Source of the DNA: a virus | Strand: one strand, 5' to 3' | IMG/VR virus record: IMGVR_UViG_3300037502_001941 | Span: 1-26,623 of that record | DNA: 26,623 bases | Shown: positions 8,781 to 15,444 of the stretch, piece by piece | Numbering within the stretch: position 1 is the stretch's first letter | Layout of the letters: every line of letters starts with the position of its first letter | The notes under the pieces: generated by a model | What the model was told of the DNA's origin: nothing | What the model saw: only the letters and a program-made list of their open reading frames with translations | Database searches by the model: none | Position numbers and translations under genes: made by a program

Positions 8781-9100
8781 CAGTCCCTGTAGCCCCCGCC
8801 CTTAGCCTTGTACTGCAAGGCAACCATCTGAGCCTTCCTGGCAGACCACTGGCCGGGCTTGCCGCCCTTGTCACCAGCCTTGATCTTCTCCACCAGGGCT
8901 TTCCGCATTGTGGGCTTGGTGTAGTTCCCAGCCTCATTCACGCGGCTTTTGACTGCCCCACCAGACTTCATGCGGGAAGCCTCAGACAGGGCAATAGCCA
9001 CAGCCTGCTTCGGGTTCTTCACCTTCTGCCCGCTGGACGACTTGAGGGAGCCCTCTTTGAACTCCCTCATGACGCGGCTAATTTTAGCCTGCCTCTTCAA
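8780..9100 (-). CDS. Small basic protein: DUF6496-like plus SARKAQ/GGGY segment
   Basis: This 106-residue protein starts at a TTG codon with AGGA just upstream. A later ATG would remove the conserved KISRVMREFKEGSLKSSSGQ block, so TTG is preferred. Residues 1 to 45 match the DUF6496 pattern (VMREFKEGSLKSSSGQKV, then NPKQAVAIALSEA). Residues 54 to 106 carry NEAGNYTKPTMRKALVEKIK and KPGQWSARKAQMVALQYKAK, ending GGGYRD, which I associate with DUF5872. It overlaps the previous gene by four bases and the next by one. Role unknown; it belongs to the row of basic proteins in this region. Confidence 0.8.
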   Translation of the reverse strand: MKRQAKISRVMREFKEGSLKSSSGQKVKNPKQAVAIALSEASRMKSGGAVKSRVNEAGNYTKPTMRKALVEKIKAGDKGGKPGQWSARKAQMVALQYKAKGGGYRD

Positions 9101-9405
9101 ATCATCCTGCCCTTGGTCTTACCACGAGAGGCGCAGCCATCAGCCCGCTTGGAGGCGGAGCCACCGGCAGCCATCTTCTTGACAGCACCACCCTTAGCCA
9201 TGCGGCGCATAGGGCCACGGGGCGTTTCCTGAGCCGGCTCCATGCGAGGATTAAATCCACGCATGCCCGGAGGTGGCGTCATGTCTTCCTCGTAGGAGGG
9301 AGGCTCCGGGGCAGGGGACATCTCAGGACGATAGCCGCGCATACCACGCGGCGGCGTCATATCTTCCTCGTAGGAGGGGGCAGCGCGACGACGACGACGA
9401 TCCAT
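9097..9405 (-). CDS. Small basic/disordered protein with duplicated PSYEEDMTPP segment
   Basis: This 102-residue protein begins MDRRRRRAA and has an internal duplication: PSYEEDMTPPRGMRGYRPEM is followed by a second copy, PSYEEDMTPPPGMRGFNPRM. The C-terminus (GGAVKKMAAGG, then SRGKTKGRMI) matches the end of the neighbouring upstream protein. It is arginine-rich with acidic patches and is probably disordered. Its ATG overlaps the upstream stop (TAATG). No enzyme motif is visible. A scaffold-like, packaged or virion-internal role is possible but unproven. Confidence 0.75.
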   Translation of the reverse strand: MDRRRRRAAPSYEEDMTPPRGMRGYRPEMSPAPEPPSYEEDMTPPPGMRGFNPRMEPAQETPRGPMRRMAKGGAVKKMAAGGSASKRADGCASRGKTKGRMI

Positions 9406-10103
9406 TACACAAACCTTCCCTTGGTCTTGCCACGGCTCTCGATGCCGCCACCACGAGCCATCTTCTTAACGGCGCCACCACTCTTCATTGGCGCTGGCTT
9501 TTTGTCGTCTGGATTCTGCTCAATGAGGCGACGAAGCGCTTGGGTTTCAGAAAGCCGCCTTGCAGCCCCCTTGGTTTCCGAGTCATCTTCATATTCCCCG
9601 GAGGCAAACCCAGCCTGTGAAGCACGTTCATTTGCCTCCCAGTTACGAAGCTGGGCCTGCATTCTATCACGAGCGGTTCTTCCGCTTACATTGCGATAGT
9701 AATCACGATCAGCATCGTCGGCGTCTTTCATGGCGCGGCTAAATTCCATATCTTCAGCGGCACGCCCAGCATCATCCCCGCGCGCACGGGAAACACCGCC
9801 ACCACCAGCCATCTTCTTAGCGCCAACAGCAGAAGAGGCCATCTTGCGACCCATCGGCGTATTCTTGATGGCCATGATATCGCCACCCTTCTTCATGCCC
9901 TTCGCCTCAGGCTTCTTTTCCATCTTCTCAGCGCGGGCGATTTCCTTGCGGATCAGCTTGCGATCCATCGCCTCATCAGGGTGAACCTTGCCGCCCTTCG
10001 CCATGCCGCCTGGGCGCATCGCGCGGGCACCAAAGCGCGGCATCTCCATCCCGGCCTTGGGGACAGAAGGCGGTTTGGGCATACGGGGCTTACTCATCTT
10101 CAC
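9405..10103 (-). CDS. Basic, disordered phage protein with KGG and SRGKTKGR motifs
   Basis: This 232-residue protein uses a GTG at 10103, seven bases after AGGAG, overlapping the endolysin stop as GTGA; an in-frame ATG two codons later is the alternative. The sequence is rich in Met, Lys, Arg, Gly and Pro, with short repeats MAKGG, MKKGG, MAGGGG and MKSGG. The last 20 residues, ending SRGKTKGRFV, resemble the end of the next protein. A charged helical centre (residues about 110 to 185) includes DADDADRDYYRNVSGRTARD. Proteins with these tails are common in aquatic phage genomes, but their function is not known to me. Confidence 0.75.
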   Translation of the reverse strand: MKMSKPRMPKPPSVPKAGMEMPRFGARAMRPGGMAKGGKVHPDEAMDRKLIRKEIARAEKMEKKPEAKGMKKGGDIMAIKNTPMGRKMASSAVGAKKMAGGGGVSRARGDDAGRAAEDMEFSRAMKDADDADRDYYRNVSGRTARDRMQAQLRNWEANERASQAGFASGEYEDDSETKGAARRLSETQALRRLIEQNPDDKKPAPMKSGGAVKKMARGGGIESRGKTKGRFV

Positions 10104-10621
10104 GGCTTTTCTCCTGCCATCTGAAGTGACTCTTTCTCACACTCGTCAGTCCGGCGGAGCCACCCACGCCCAAACGTCTGGAAAGCCTTGAGGCTTCTGT
10201 AGAAATCACGCCGGTCTTCGGCAAACCGGACAATTAGGTTTTTGGTATTAGACTTGCCGACAGCGGACAGAGTCTTGGGGCCAAGCACTCCATCGGATTC
10301 TGCCCCAACGCAACGCTGTAGGATTTTCACAGCCCTGCTTGGTCCAGCATTTACCGCCAGATCAAAGACCGACAGATCAACCCCAGGGGGCAGATTGTCA
10401 CAACGGGCCTTGTCCCAGTACCTAGTACGATAGATGTCAGCAATCTGAGCGTCGGAAATATTCCGAAGCTCTTCCTTGGTAGCCTTGCGACCAAGGTACT
10501 CATTGAAGACGCCGATAGTGACGCCCTTCATGGTCGCCCCGCCTGGGTCGCGGGGGTCATCAGACCACCCGCCCTCATGCTTCAGGACGAAAAGAAGGCA
10601 ACGATCAAAGTTGCCCTTCAT
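10100..10621 (-). CDS. Endolysin: N-acetylmuramidase, GH108 with PG-binding domain
   Basis: This 173-residue enzyme should cut the glycan strand of peptidoglycan at the end of infection. The N-terminus FDRCLLFVLKHEGGWSDDPR carries the GH108 catalytic signature, with Glu16 in the HEGGW motif as the acid, followed by DPGGATMKGVTIGVFNEYLG. The middle (DIYRTRYWDKARCDNLPPGV and DLSVFDLAVNAGPSRAVKIL) is the expected continuation. Residues around 105 to 150 (ESDGVLGPKTLSAV) match the small C-terminal peptidoglycan-binding domain that usually accompanies GH108. Length is as usual for the family. There is no signal peptide, so a holin is needed for release; two small membrane-protein genes lie just upstream. 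Confidence 0.93.
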   Translation of the reverse strand: MKGNFDRCLLFVLKHEGGWSDDPRDPGGATMKGVTIGVFNEYLGRKATKEELRNISDAQIADIYRTRYWDKARCDNLPPGVDLSVFDLAVNAGPSRAVKILQRCVGAESDGVLGPKTLSAVGKSNTKNLIVRFAEDRRDFYRSLKAFQTFGRGWLRRTDECEKESLQMAGEKP

Positions 10622-10627
10622 CGTTAG

Positions 10628-10792
10628 TCACTTGCGCTTGTCGATAACAGACCAAGCAACACCAGCCAGCGCAACGGAGGCGCCAACGGCGGTGTTCACC
10701 GTGTCCGCATCAATGGTTCCACGGGCGACAAAGAAGCCACCAATGGTAGTGAGGAGGTGACGAGCAAGGCCAAGCCAAACATCGCGGTTCAT
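10628..10792 (-). CDS. Pam3-gp28-like putative holin (54 aa)
   Basis: Reading from ATG at 10792 gives 54 residues: MNRDVWLGLARHLLTTIGGF, a polar middle with GTIDADTVNTAVG, then ASVALAGVAWSVIDKRK. Two hydrophobic helices flank a short acidic turn. This size and arrangement match the Pam3-gp28 family of putative phage holins, as I recall it. It lies three bases after the upstream membrane protein and five before the endolysin, so it belongs to the lysis cassette. It could equally be an antiholin or pinholin. Confidence 0.8.
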   Translation of the reverse strand: MNRDVWLGLARHLLTTIGGFFVARGTIDADTVNTAVGASVALAGVAWSVIDKRK

Positions 10793-10795
10793 GTG

Positions 10796-10996
10796 CTACT
10801 CCTGATCTTTGCTGGGTTTCCGCTTGCTGCGGTTCATCAACCCCTGGACAGTTTCGGTCTCATATATCCGAATCCCAGTCCAGAAGATTGTAAAAATCGC
10901 AGCAATGCTTGGAAGAATACCCGCCAAAGTAGCTACCACAGTCCCAATCGAGAGGGCATCAACAACAGTCTTTGCTGCTTCTGTGCCTTCCGTCAT
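10796..10996 (-). CDS. Small membrane protein, holin-like
   Basis: The ATG at 10996 follows the upstream stop by one base and gives 66 residues. An in-frame GTG 18 bases earlier would overlap the upstream gene and is less likely. A central hydrophobic stretch (SIGTVVATLAGILPSIAAIF and TIFWTGIRIYE) makes one long or two short transmembrane segments. It is followed by ETVQGLMNRSKRKPSKDQE, a highly charged tail. The IRIYET-TVQ phrase is typical of short phage proteins placed before endolysins. I read it as a holin or holin partner. Two candidate membrane proteins before one lysin suggest a holin/antiholin pair. Confidence 0.78.
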   Translation of the reverse strand: MTEGTEAAKTVVDALSIGTVVATLAGILPSIAAIFTIFWTGIRIYETETVQGLMNRSKRKPSKDQE

Positions 10997-10997
10997 G

Positions 10998-11252
10998 TTA
11001 GCAATTCCACGCACGAAGGCTTTTGTTGATCCTGCTATTGGGGTCGTTGGCCGTTTTTGCAGAGGTAAGCTTCTTCTTCATGCCTTTCATTCTGGCACAG
11101 AAGCTATCTCTGCGAGGGCCACCCTCAGGCTGAGGGGCTTTCAACCCAGGCTTGCCTGGGTTGGCCCTGTTGTATGAGGCGCGACCCTTCGCATTTAGAC
11201 CGCCCTTTGGGTTCTTGCCCTCAGAGCGCTGCCATGCCGGTGTCTTAGCCAT
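10998..11252 (-). CDS. DUF6321-like conserved phage protein
   Basis: This 84-residue basic protein begins MAKTPAWQRSEGKNPKGGLN and continues AKGRASYNRANPGKPGLKAP, with RRDSFCARMKGMKKK and a final SLRAWNC. This is the conserved pattern of DUF6321: an EGKNPKGGLNAKGRASY block, an RRDSFCARM block and a LRAW end. It overlaps the upstream gene by eight bases. The family is common in phage genomes near structural and lysis genes, but its activity is unknown to me. Confidence 0.85.
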   Translation of the reverse strand: MAKTPAWQRSEGKNPKGGLNAKGRASYNRANPGKPGLKAPQPEGGPRRDSFCARMKGMKKKLTSAKTANDPNSRINKSLRAWNC

Positions 11253-11547
11253 AGACCACCATCACAGACGCAACGTCCGTAATATCCGCATAGATGCCCC
11301 GCTGGAAAAGAAGCCCCTCCCCAGGCATCAGAACCCAGTTCGTGCTAGTCGATCCAGCGATCGTGTTGACGGTGATCTTGTTGGTTCCGCCAGATGTTGA
11401 CCCATCCTTCAGGACAACAGAGCCAGCGCCAGCAGCAGGGACTATGTAAATCCCCTTTACCCGGCAACGGCCAATGGCGTTACCAGCCTGATCGTTCATT
11501 ACGCCGTCCGCAGTCAGGACGGCGCTTGCAAGGACATCTGTTTGCAT
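11245..11547 (-). CDS. Small beta-rich structural-type protein
   Basis: This 100-residue protein has a strong ribosome-binding site (AAGGGGGG nine bases before ATG). It contains ASAVLTADGVMNDQAGNAIG and RVKGIYIVPAAGAGSVVLKD, ending GIYADITDVASVMVVYG, an alternating beta-strand pattern with no charged clusters. It is similar in style to small capsid-decoration or tail proteins. It lies between another structural-type gene and the lysis cassette. A precise role is not visible. Confidence 0.72.
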   Translation of the reverse strand: MQTDVLASAVLTADGVMNDQAGNAIGRCRVKGIYIVPAAGAGSVVLKDGSTSGGTNKITVNTIAGSTSTNWVLMPGEGLLFQRGIYADITDVASVMVVYG

Positions 11548-11568
11548 GGCGCAAACCCCCCTTCGCTA

Positions 11569-12042
11569 TTAGGCGCTGGTCGGGTTCTGAGCGCCGTTAG
11601 AGGCCCGCTGGACGTAGGACACGGTAGCGATGAACTGCCCCGCCGTCAGAGTCGCAGTGCCCACCGCAACACGGACATAGACGCTCGTGTCGGCGGTCGT
11701 GGAGGTCTGCCAAGCGGCCTGGGTGGCAGCCGTAGCCGTCCCACGGAAGCGCCCACCAGCGGTCGTGGCAACGGCAGCCATAAGCTCCGCACCGCCCGAG
11801 GTCGAACCAACCGAGACGGTCGTGGTGCCAGCGGTCGCGGCAACAATCTGGTCGATGGTGATGTCAACGATCTGAGAGCCCTGCGGAATCTTGAACGCAA
11901 GGGTATCGACGTTGCCAACCTCAGTGCCGGTCAGGTCGCCACTGTTGTAGGACTGAGCCAAAACAACAAGGCCAGTATTGCGGTCAGCGCCCTCGCGGAC
12001 AGTGCCAGCGCGGACTGGACCAGAAAAAGTGGTGAAAGCCAT
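11569..12042 (-). CDS. Structural-type protein, possible capsid decoration or fibre
   Basis: This 157-residue protein is rich in Ala, Thr, Gly and Val (MAFTTFSGPVRAGTVREGAD, later QIVAATAGTTTVSVGSTSGG and VYVRVAVGTATLTAGQFIAT). It is probably an all-beta protein. It is the first gene after the capsid terminator and seems to have its own promoter and a long structured leader, which suggests high or separately timed expression, as for an abundant virion protein. No family name can be given with certainty. Confidence 0.75.
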   Translation of the reverse strand: MAFTTFSGPVRAGTVREGADRNTGLVVLAQSYNSGDLTGTEVGNVDTLAFKIPQGSQIVDITIDQIVAATAGTTTVSVGSTSGGAELMAAVATTAGGRFRGTATAATQAAWQTSTTADTSVYVRVAVGTATLTAGQFIATVSYVQRASNGAQNPTSA

Positions 12043-12061
12043 GGGTGTCTCGCACGATCTA

Positions 12062-12107
12062 GGCTCTACTGTCTTCGTGCTGGTCTGCCGGGACAGTCAG
12101 TAGAGCC
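12062..12107. promoter_or_regulatory. Inverted repeat in leader of the 157-aa structural gene
   Basis: GGCTCTACTG at 12062 to 12071 and CAGTAGAGCC at 12098 to 12107 are perfect 10-base inverted copies. The spacer contains a further partial complement (ACTGTC against GACAGT). On the minus strand it would fold into a long hairpin in the 5' leader, between the promoter-like stretch at 12130 to 12159 and the ATG at 12042. It may stabilise the transcript or affect translation. Confidence 0.6.
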
Positions 12108-12129
12108 GGATTAACCCGGAACTGTCTGC

Positions 12130-12159
12130 ATTATGCGCGGCATATAAAGACAACATCAA
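12130..12159 (-). promoter_or_regulatory. Sigma70-like promoter after the capsid terminator
   Basis: On the minus strand TTGATG (12159 to 12154) and CATAAT (12135 to 12130) are separated by 18 bases. They match the -35 and -10 consensus at four and five of six positions. The site lies just downstream of a strong minus-strand terminator and just upstream of the next gene, where a new promoter is expected. No experimental support is available. Confidence 0.45.
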
Positions 12160-12163
12160 GCAT

Positions 12164-12190
12164 AAAAAAACAGGGGGCCGAAGCCCCCTG
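12164..12190 (-). terminator. Rho-independent terminator after major capsid gene
   Basis: On the minus strand an eight-base stem CAGGGGGC pairs with GCCCCCTG around a TTCG tetraloop and is followed by seven Ts. It begins 14 bases after the capsid stop codon. It should end or reduce transcription after the capsid gene, separating the terminase-capsid unit from the later genes. Confidence 0.93.
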
Positions 12191-12204
12191 CCTTTTAGAC
12201 CAAC

Positions 12205-13113
12205 TCAGTTGGAGCCCGAAGACCCGTAAATACCGAGCGGATCAGACACGCCGAAGCTGTAACGCTCGCGAGCCTTGTAGCGGGCATTGCCCGTGTCGAA
12301 GTCCCCGTCCATCGAGGTCGAGAGCGGAGTACGGACAAAATGCTTCATGCCGTTCGGAACGTCCGTGGTCAGGAACCACGCGTTCGGATCGGTCAGGAAG
12401 TGGTTGACCGCATAGCCCTCGGGGATCGAGCCGTTGGACTTCAGCGCGTTGATGTCGTTGTCAGCCGTGCCGACACGGAGTTCCGTCTCCAGCAGGCGGG
12501 TGGCAACGAACATCAGGCCCGGCGGCACAATCAGCTTACGCGGGCGGGCCGCGATCAGCAGGCTGCGCTCGTCCGTCCAGGCGGCAATCTGAATGACCGC
12601 AGCCTCAAGGCTCGTCTCATTCAGGTCAACCGGCGTGGAGGGGCGGTTGCTGTTCACACCACCAGAAACCAGCGGGTGCTGGGTGCTGAACAGCGTGACG
12701 CCGTCACCAGACAGGTAGCTGGTGAAGCCGTTGTTGAGGGGGAAGGCAGCCTTGATCTGCTTCGTGTACGCCATCGAGCGCGCAAGCGCCTTGGTGTAAC
12801 GAGCCGACAGGCTGTCATACAGGTTGTCTTCCATCGCCTCTTCGGTGATGGCAAACCCGTAGGCGATGGTCTCGTGCGTATAACGAGCGGTCCAGGCTTC
12901 CTGGCCGTTGTCATACGCAATCGCCTGCCCTTCATTCTTGACCGGGGCAGCGGCAAAGCCCGAAAGCTTCACCTCCTCTTCAAAGGAACGCTCCGAGTTC
13001 TCGGTCTCGTAGATTTCCTTGTGCTCCTCGGCGTACCGCTTGTACTCCAGGCCGAACAGGGCGTTCAGGCCGGGAAGCAGTTCCTTGAGAAGCTGTGCGC
13101 GACTAATAGCCAT
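12205..13113 (-). CDS. Major capsid protein (HK97-fold type)
   Basis: This 302-residue protein is the best candidate for the main shell protein. It begins MAISRAQLLKELLPGLNALF, followed by a long charged N-terminal arm (YKRYAEEHKEIYETENSERS). It then has TARYTHETIAYGFAITEEAM, EDNLYDSLSARYTKALARSM and SQHPLVSGGV-like phrases (LFSTQHPLVSGGV), IAARPRKLIVPPGLMFVATR and ERYSFGVSDPLGIYGSSGSN. These match capsid proteins related to the Mu gpT/HK97-fold group. It has the strongest ribosome-binding site in the region (AAGGAGGG nine bases before ATG) and is closed by a strong terminator, both fitting abundant expression. It follows scaffold and a structural gene in the classical head-gene order. Confidence 0.9.
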   Translation of the reverse strand: MAISRAQLLKELLPGLNALFGLEYKRYAEEHKEIYETENSERSFEEEVKLSGFAAAPVKNEGQAIAYDNGQEAWTARYTHETIAYGFAITEEAMEDNLYDSLSARYTKALARSMAYTKQIKAAFPLNNGFTSYLSGDGVTLFSTQHPLVSGGVNSNRPSTPVDLNETSLEAAVIQIAAWTDERSLLIAARPRKLIVPPGLMFVATRLLETELRVGTADNDINALKSNGSIPEGYAVNHFLTDPNAWFLTTDVPNGMKHFVRTPLSTSMDGDFDTGNARYKARERYSFGVSDPLGIYGSSGSN

Positions 13114-13128
13114 GGTTCACGGCCCTCC

Positions 13129-13767
13129 TTACGACGCAGCCGTACCGGCAGAGCCGGTATTGCCCGTCCGGTGGAAGTGCGTGTTGATGCGGACAATCAC
13201 GTCCGTAAACGCATCGCCAATCTGGCTGGTCGTGCTGTTGACGAAGTCAACAATGCGAACCGGCAGCGTGTTGGTCGTTGCGACGCTGGAGGCGTCCAGG
13301 CCCACACCGGAGATGGTGTTGGCGCCGCCGCTGCCAGCCACGGTCTGAATCAGAGCCGCGTTGGTGCCCAGAGCCGTCTGGCCAAGGGTGTCGTCGGCCT
13401 GCACTTGGAACAGCGCGTCCGGGTCATCCACAACATAAGCCTGGATGTCCGTGGCGGTGTTGCCAGCGGTGTAGGTCTGACGGAACACCTTGCCATAGGT
13501 CGGGTCGGTGTAGGTGCAGCCCACGAACACACCAACGTAACCAAAGCCGCCGCCCGTCGAGGTGATGGTCGTGGCGGTCGTGGTCGCGTTGAAGCGGGCA
13601 AGATAGCCGCGCGTCGAGCCGGTGTTCGTGATGATAACCGGGTCGCCAAACTGAATGTTCACAGCATAGCTGGCGGGAATCGCGTAAAGGCGAGTCGAAC
13701 CAGCAAAAGCCTGACCACCCAGAAGGTTGATGGGCCGAAGCCCATACGGGGAAGAGGTCGAAGCCAC
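13129..13767 (-). CDS. Virion structural protein upstream of the capsid gene
   Basis: This 212-residue protein starts at GTG with an AAAGG upstream. The N-terminal SPYGLRPINLLGGQAFAGST is a widely conserved opening of phage structural proteins located next to the capsid gene. It continues with NIQFGDPVIITNTGSTRGYL and GYVGVFVGCTYTDPTYGKVF, ending RIVDFVNSTTSQIGDAFTDV and NTHFHRTGN. It is beta-rich and probably a head decoration or shell-associated protein. It lies 15 bases before the capsid gene in the same operon. Confidence 0.82.
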   Translation of the reverse strand: MASTSSPYGLRPINLLGGQAFAGSTRLYAIPASYAVNIQFGDPVIITNTGSTRGYLARFNATTTATTITSTGGGFGYVGVFVGCTYTDPTYGKVFRQTYTAGNTATDIQAYVVDDPDALFQVQADDTLGQTALGTNAALIQTVAGSGGANTISGVGLDASSVATTNTLPVRIVDFVNSTTSQIGDAFTDVIVRINTHFHRTGNTGSAGTAAS

Positions 13768-13813
13768 TTTCCGTTACCTTTCTTCTGAGATTGAGGGATT
13801 GCAGCCCAAGAGA

Positions 13814-14269
13814 TTATTCCCTGGGGCCACGGCCAAACGTGGTCCTAGACGACCGCTCAGGACGAAGAACGGGCATACGAGGATCACTCTCGCGCATGAG
13901 ATTGTTGTCAACGCTCTCCATCTGCTGATGCGCCATGTTCCTGTAGTAAGCTTCGCGCTGCTGCGCGACCTCTTCAGGAATCTTGCAGAGGAGAAGCCCT
14001 CCAATCTCAACGTTGCCGCTGAAGCGGCTGTTGGGATCGGCGGCAAGCATAAGCTCAGGCTGGTCCTCGGCGCGTACCGGAACATAGCCCTCACGAAGCT
14101 GCCGGCTTACATTCGTGTTGTCAGCAGAGTTCATCATGCTGGTACGAATGTAGCGGAAAGAATACCCCGGCTCTGGCTTGGGGTCTGGGAGGAGGGAAGG
14201 CGGGCGCCATGAGGCAGGCCGCGACTGGTGTTCGCGGGTCTCAAGGTCACGAGGGTTGCGATTAGCCAT
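13814..14269 (-). CDS. Conserved head-module protein of unknown role
   Basis: The ATG at 14269 is preceded by AAGGA at eight bases; an ATG two codons earlier is too close to that site. The 151-residue product is polar and Arg/Pro-rich (RNPRDLETREHQSRPASWRP, then LLPDPKPEPGYSFRYIRTSM). It has a central YVPVRAEDQPELMLAADPNS and NVEIGGLLLCKIPEEVAQQR, followed by a helical AYYRNMAHQQMESVDNNLM. It overlaps the scaffold gene by eight bases. The family is familiar from phage head clusters between scaffold and capsid, but no function is known to me. Confidence 0.78.
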   Translation of the reverse strand: MANRNPRDLETREHQSRPASWRPPSLLPDPKPEPGYSFRYIRTSMMNSADNTNVSRQLREGYVPVRAEDQPELMLAADPNSRFSGNVEIGGLLLCKIPEEVAQQREAYYRNMAHQQMESVDNNLMRESDPRMPVLRPERSSRTTFGRGPRE

Positions 14270-15176
14270 TCCCATATTCCTTGCGGAAAGCAGCGTAGTA
14301 TTGTTCGTAGGTCAGGCCCATCCGCCGCGCGACGGAAGCCTGAGATGGGGTCAGACGCACTGTGCGTGTGCTCTTGGCTGTCCGACTTGCGGGTGCAACC
14401 ACCGAAGCACTCCTTGCCGTCACGTCAACTTCCGGCTCGGGTTTCTTGAAGTATTCAGGAAAACGCCGCTGAACGCGAGCATTAATTTCCTGGAAATACT
14501 CATCACTGCGCGGATCAAGCTTTTTATCGCGAAGCAGCATGTCGCTGACCGCGTAAGCGTAACCCGTCATCTCCTTCTCAATTTCATTCTGCCCCTCGAA
14601 CCAGGGGTTCTTGTTCGCCCAATCAACAGCCTTTGAATCGGCCTGGGGGCGCGGGGCAGGAATCTCGTACTTGACCTCGGCCTGCTGGACCGGCTTGTAG
14701 TTTGAGTAGCGCTCGTGTTCATTCACAAGCCGCTGGAGATGTTCCTGATAGTCAAGGAACTTGTCTGTATCTCCAGACTCAAACGCCTCCTTCATCAGCC
14801 GCTTTGTTGCGGCAATGTCGGTTTCAGCGCGGGCCTTTGCCTGATCCGCCGCGAACTTCTCGGTCGTGCCGGCAAGCTCACGGAACTTCTGGTTTTCCTC
14901 CGCAAGACGGCGAGCAAGCTCAATGGCCTGATCACGCTCCTTTGCGGCGTACTCCTTAGCGCGCCTCTCAGAGTGCGTCTTAAACGAAAGCTCACGGAGT
15001 TGCTGTTTCCACTCGTCGCGGTACTTAGCAATCTCTTCATCACGAATCGTGATGTCGTCGTCGTTTTCGGTGACCTCGGGAGCAAGCGGACGACCACGAT
15101 CCTCTTCGGGGGTGTCGTCTACAATCTCAATCTCAAAGCCTTCGCTGTCTTCGGCGCTTTTCTGATTATCACTCAT
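14262..15176 (-). CDS. Scaffolding protein
   Basis: This protein (304 residues from MSDNQKSAEDSEGFEIEIVD) is very acidic at the N-terminus and has a long coiled-coil centre (REEL-rich: EEIAKYRDEWKQQLRELSFK, AKERDQAIELARRLAEENQK). Its C-terminal part is basic (SRTAKSTRTVRLTPSQASVA, then RRMGLTYEQYYAAFRKEYG). An acidic head, coiled coil and a basic C-terminal capsid-binding end are typical of phage scaffolds. The C-terminal LTPSQ-x-ARRMGLTYEQY phrase is frequent in such proteins. The start was taken at 15176, since the longer in-frame extension lies inside the preceding gene. It overlaps that gene by eight bases. Confidence 0.85.
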   Translation of the reverse strand: MSDNQKSAEDSEGFEIEIVDDTPEEDRGRPLAPEVTENDDDITIRDEEIAKYRDEWKQQLRELSFKTHSERRAKEYAAKERDQAIELARRLAEENQKFRELAGTTEKFAADQAKARAETDIAATKRLMKEAFESGDTDKFLDYQEHLQRLVNEHERYSNYKPVQQAEVKYEIPAPRPQADSKAVDWANKNPWFEGQNEIEKEMTGYAYAVSDMLLRDKKLDPRSDEYFQEINARVQRRFPEYFKKPEPEVDVTARSASVVAPASRTAKSTRTVRLTPSQASVARRMGLTYEQYYAAFRKEYGNG

Positions 15177-15444
15177 GGACGGCAAACCAATCTTCAGCAA
15201 GAACATCGCTTTGGGAAGCAAGCCAAGGCACAATAGTTCCTTGTGCTGTCCTCATGTCGATATGTGGCTGATAATTGATGACAGTCCCTTCTGGGTAAAT
15301 CCCAAGAAGTGGGGGACGATTAACGACAAACTGACTGCCGGGAACAAGAAAGAGAAACATGCCCTTTCCATTCCATCCATCGCGGGCGACCCGGCCGCCG
15401 TTTTTCAGAAGCGCAAGCGCCTCACCAAAAGACATTCCACTCAT
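15169..15444 (-). CDS. DUF2829 / Tad2-like protein (Thoeris anti-defence candidate)
   Basis: This 91-residue protein has the full DUF2829 pattern: MSFGEALALLKNGGRVARDG with WNGKGM (residues 24 to 29), the middle PHIDMRTAQG (60 to 69) and the end VPWLASQSDVLAEDW (72 to 86). Tad2 proteins, which bind the cyclic nucleotide signal of Thoeris and so block that defence, belong to DUF2829. Not every DUF2829 protein has been tested, so the assignment here is family-based. It overlaps the GroES-like gene as ATGA and the scaffold gene by eight bases, so it would be made together with head proteins, which is unusual timing for an anti-defence factor. Family call strong; activity inferred. Confidence 0.88.
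   Translation of the reverse strand: MSGMSFGEALALLKNGGRVARDGWNGKGMFLFLVPGSQFVVNRPPLLGIYPEGTVINYQPHIDMRTAQGTIVPWLASQSDVLAEDWFAVHE

Noticed and set aside
12340-13788. A 482-codon open frame on the plus strand opposite the capsid and structural genes
   Set aside because: It lies antisense to two well-supported genes, its product is Arg/Val/Gly-rich with no domain, and GC-biased third positions of the true genes explain the lack of stops.
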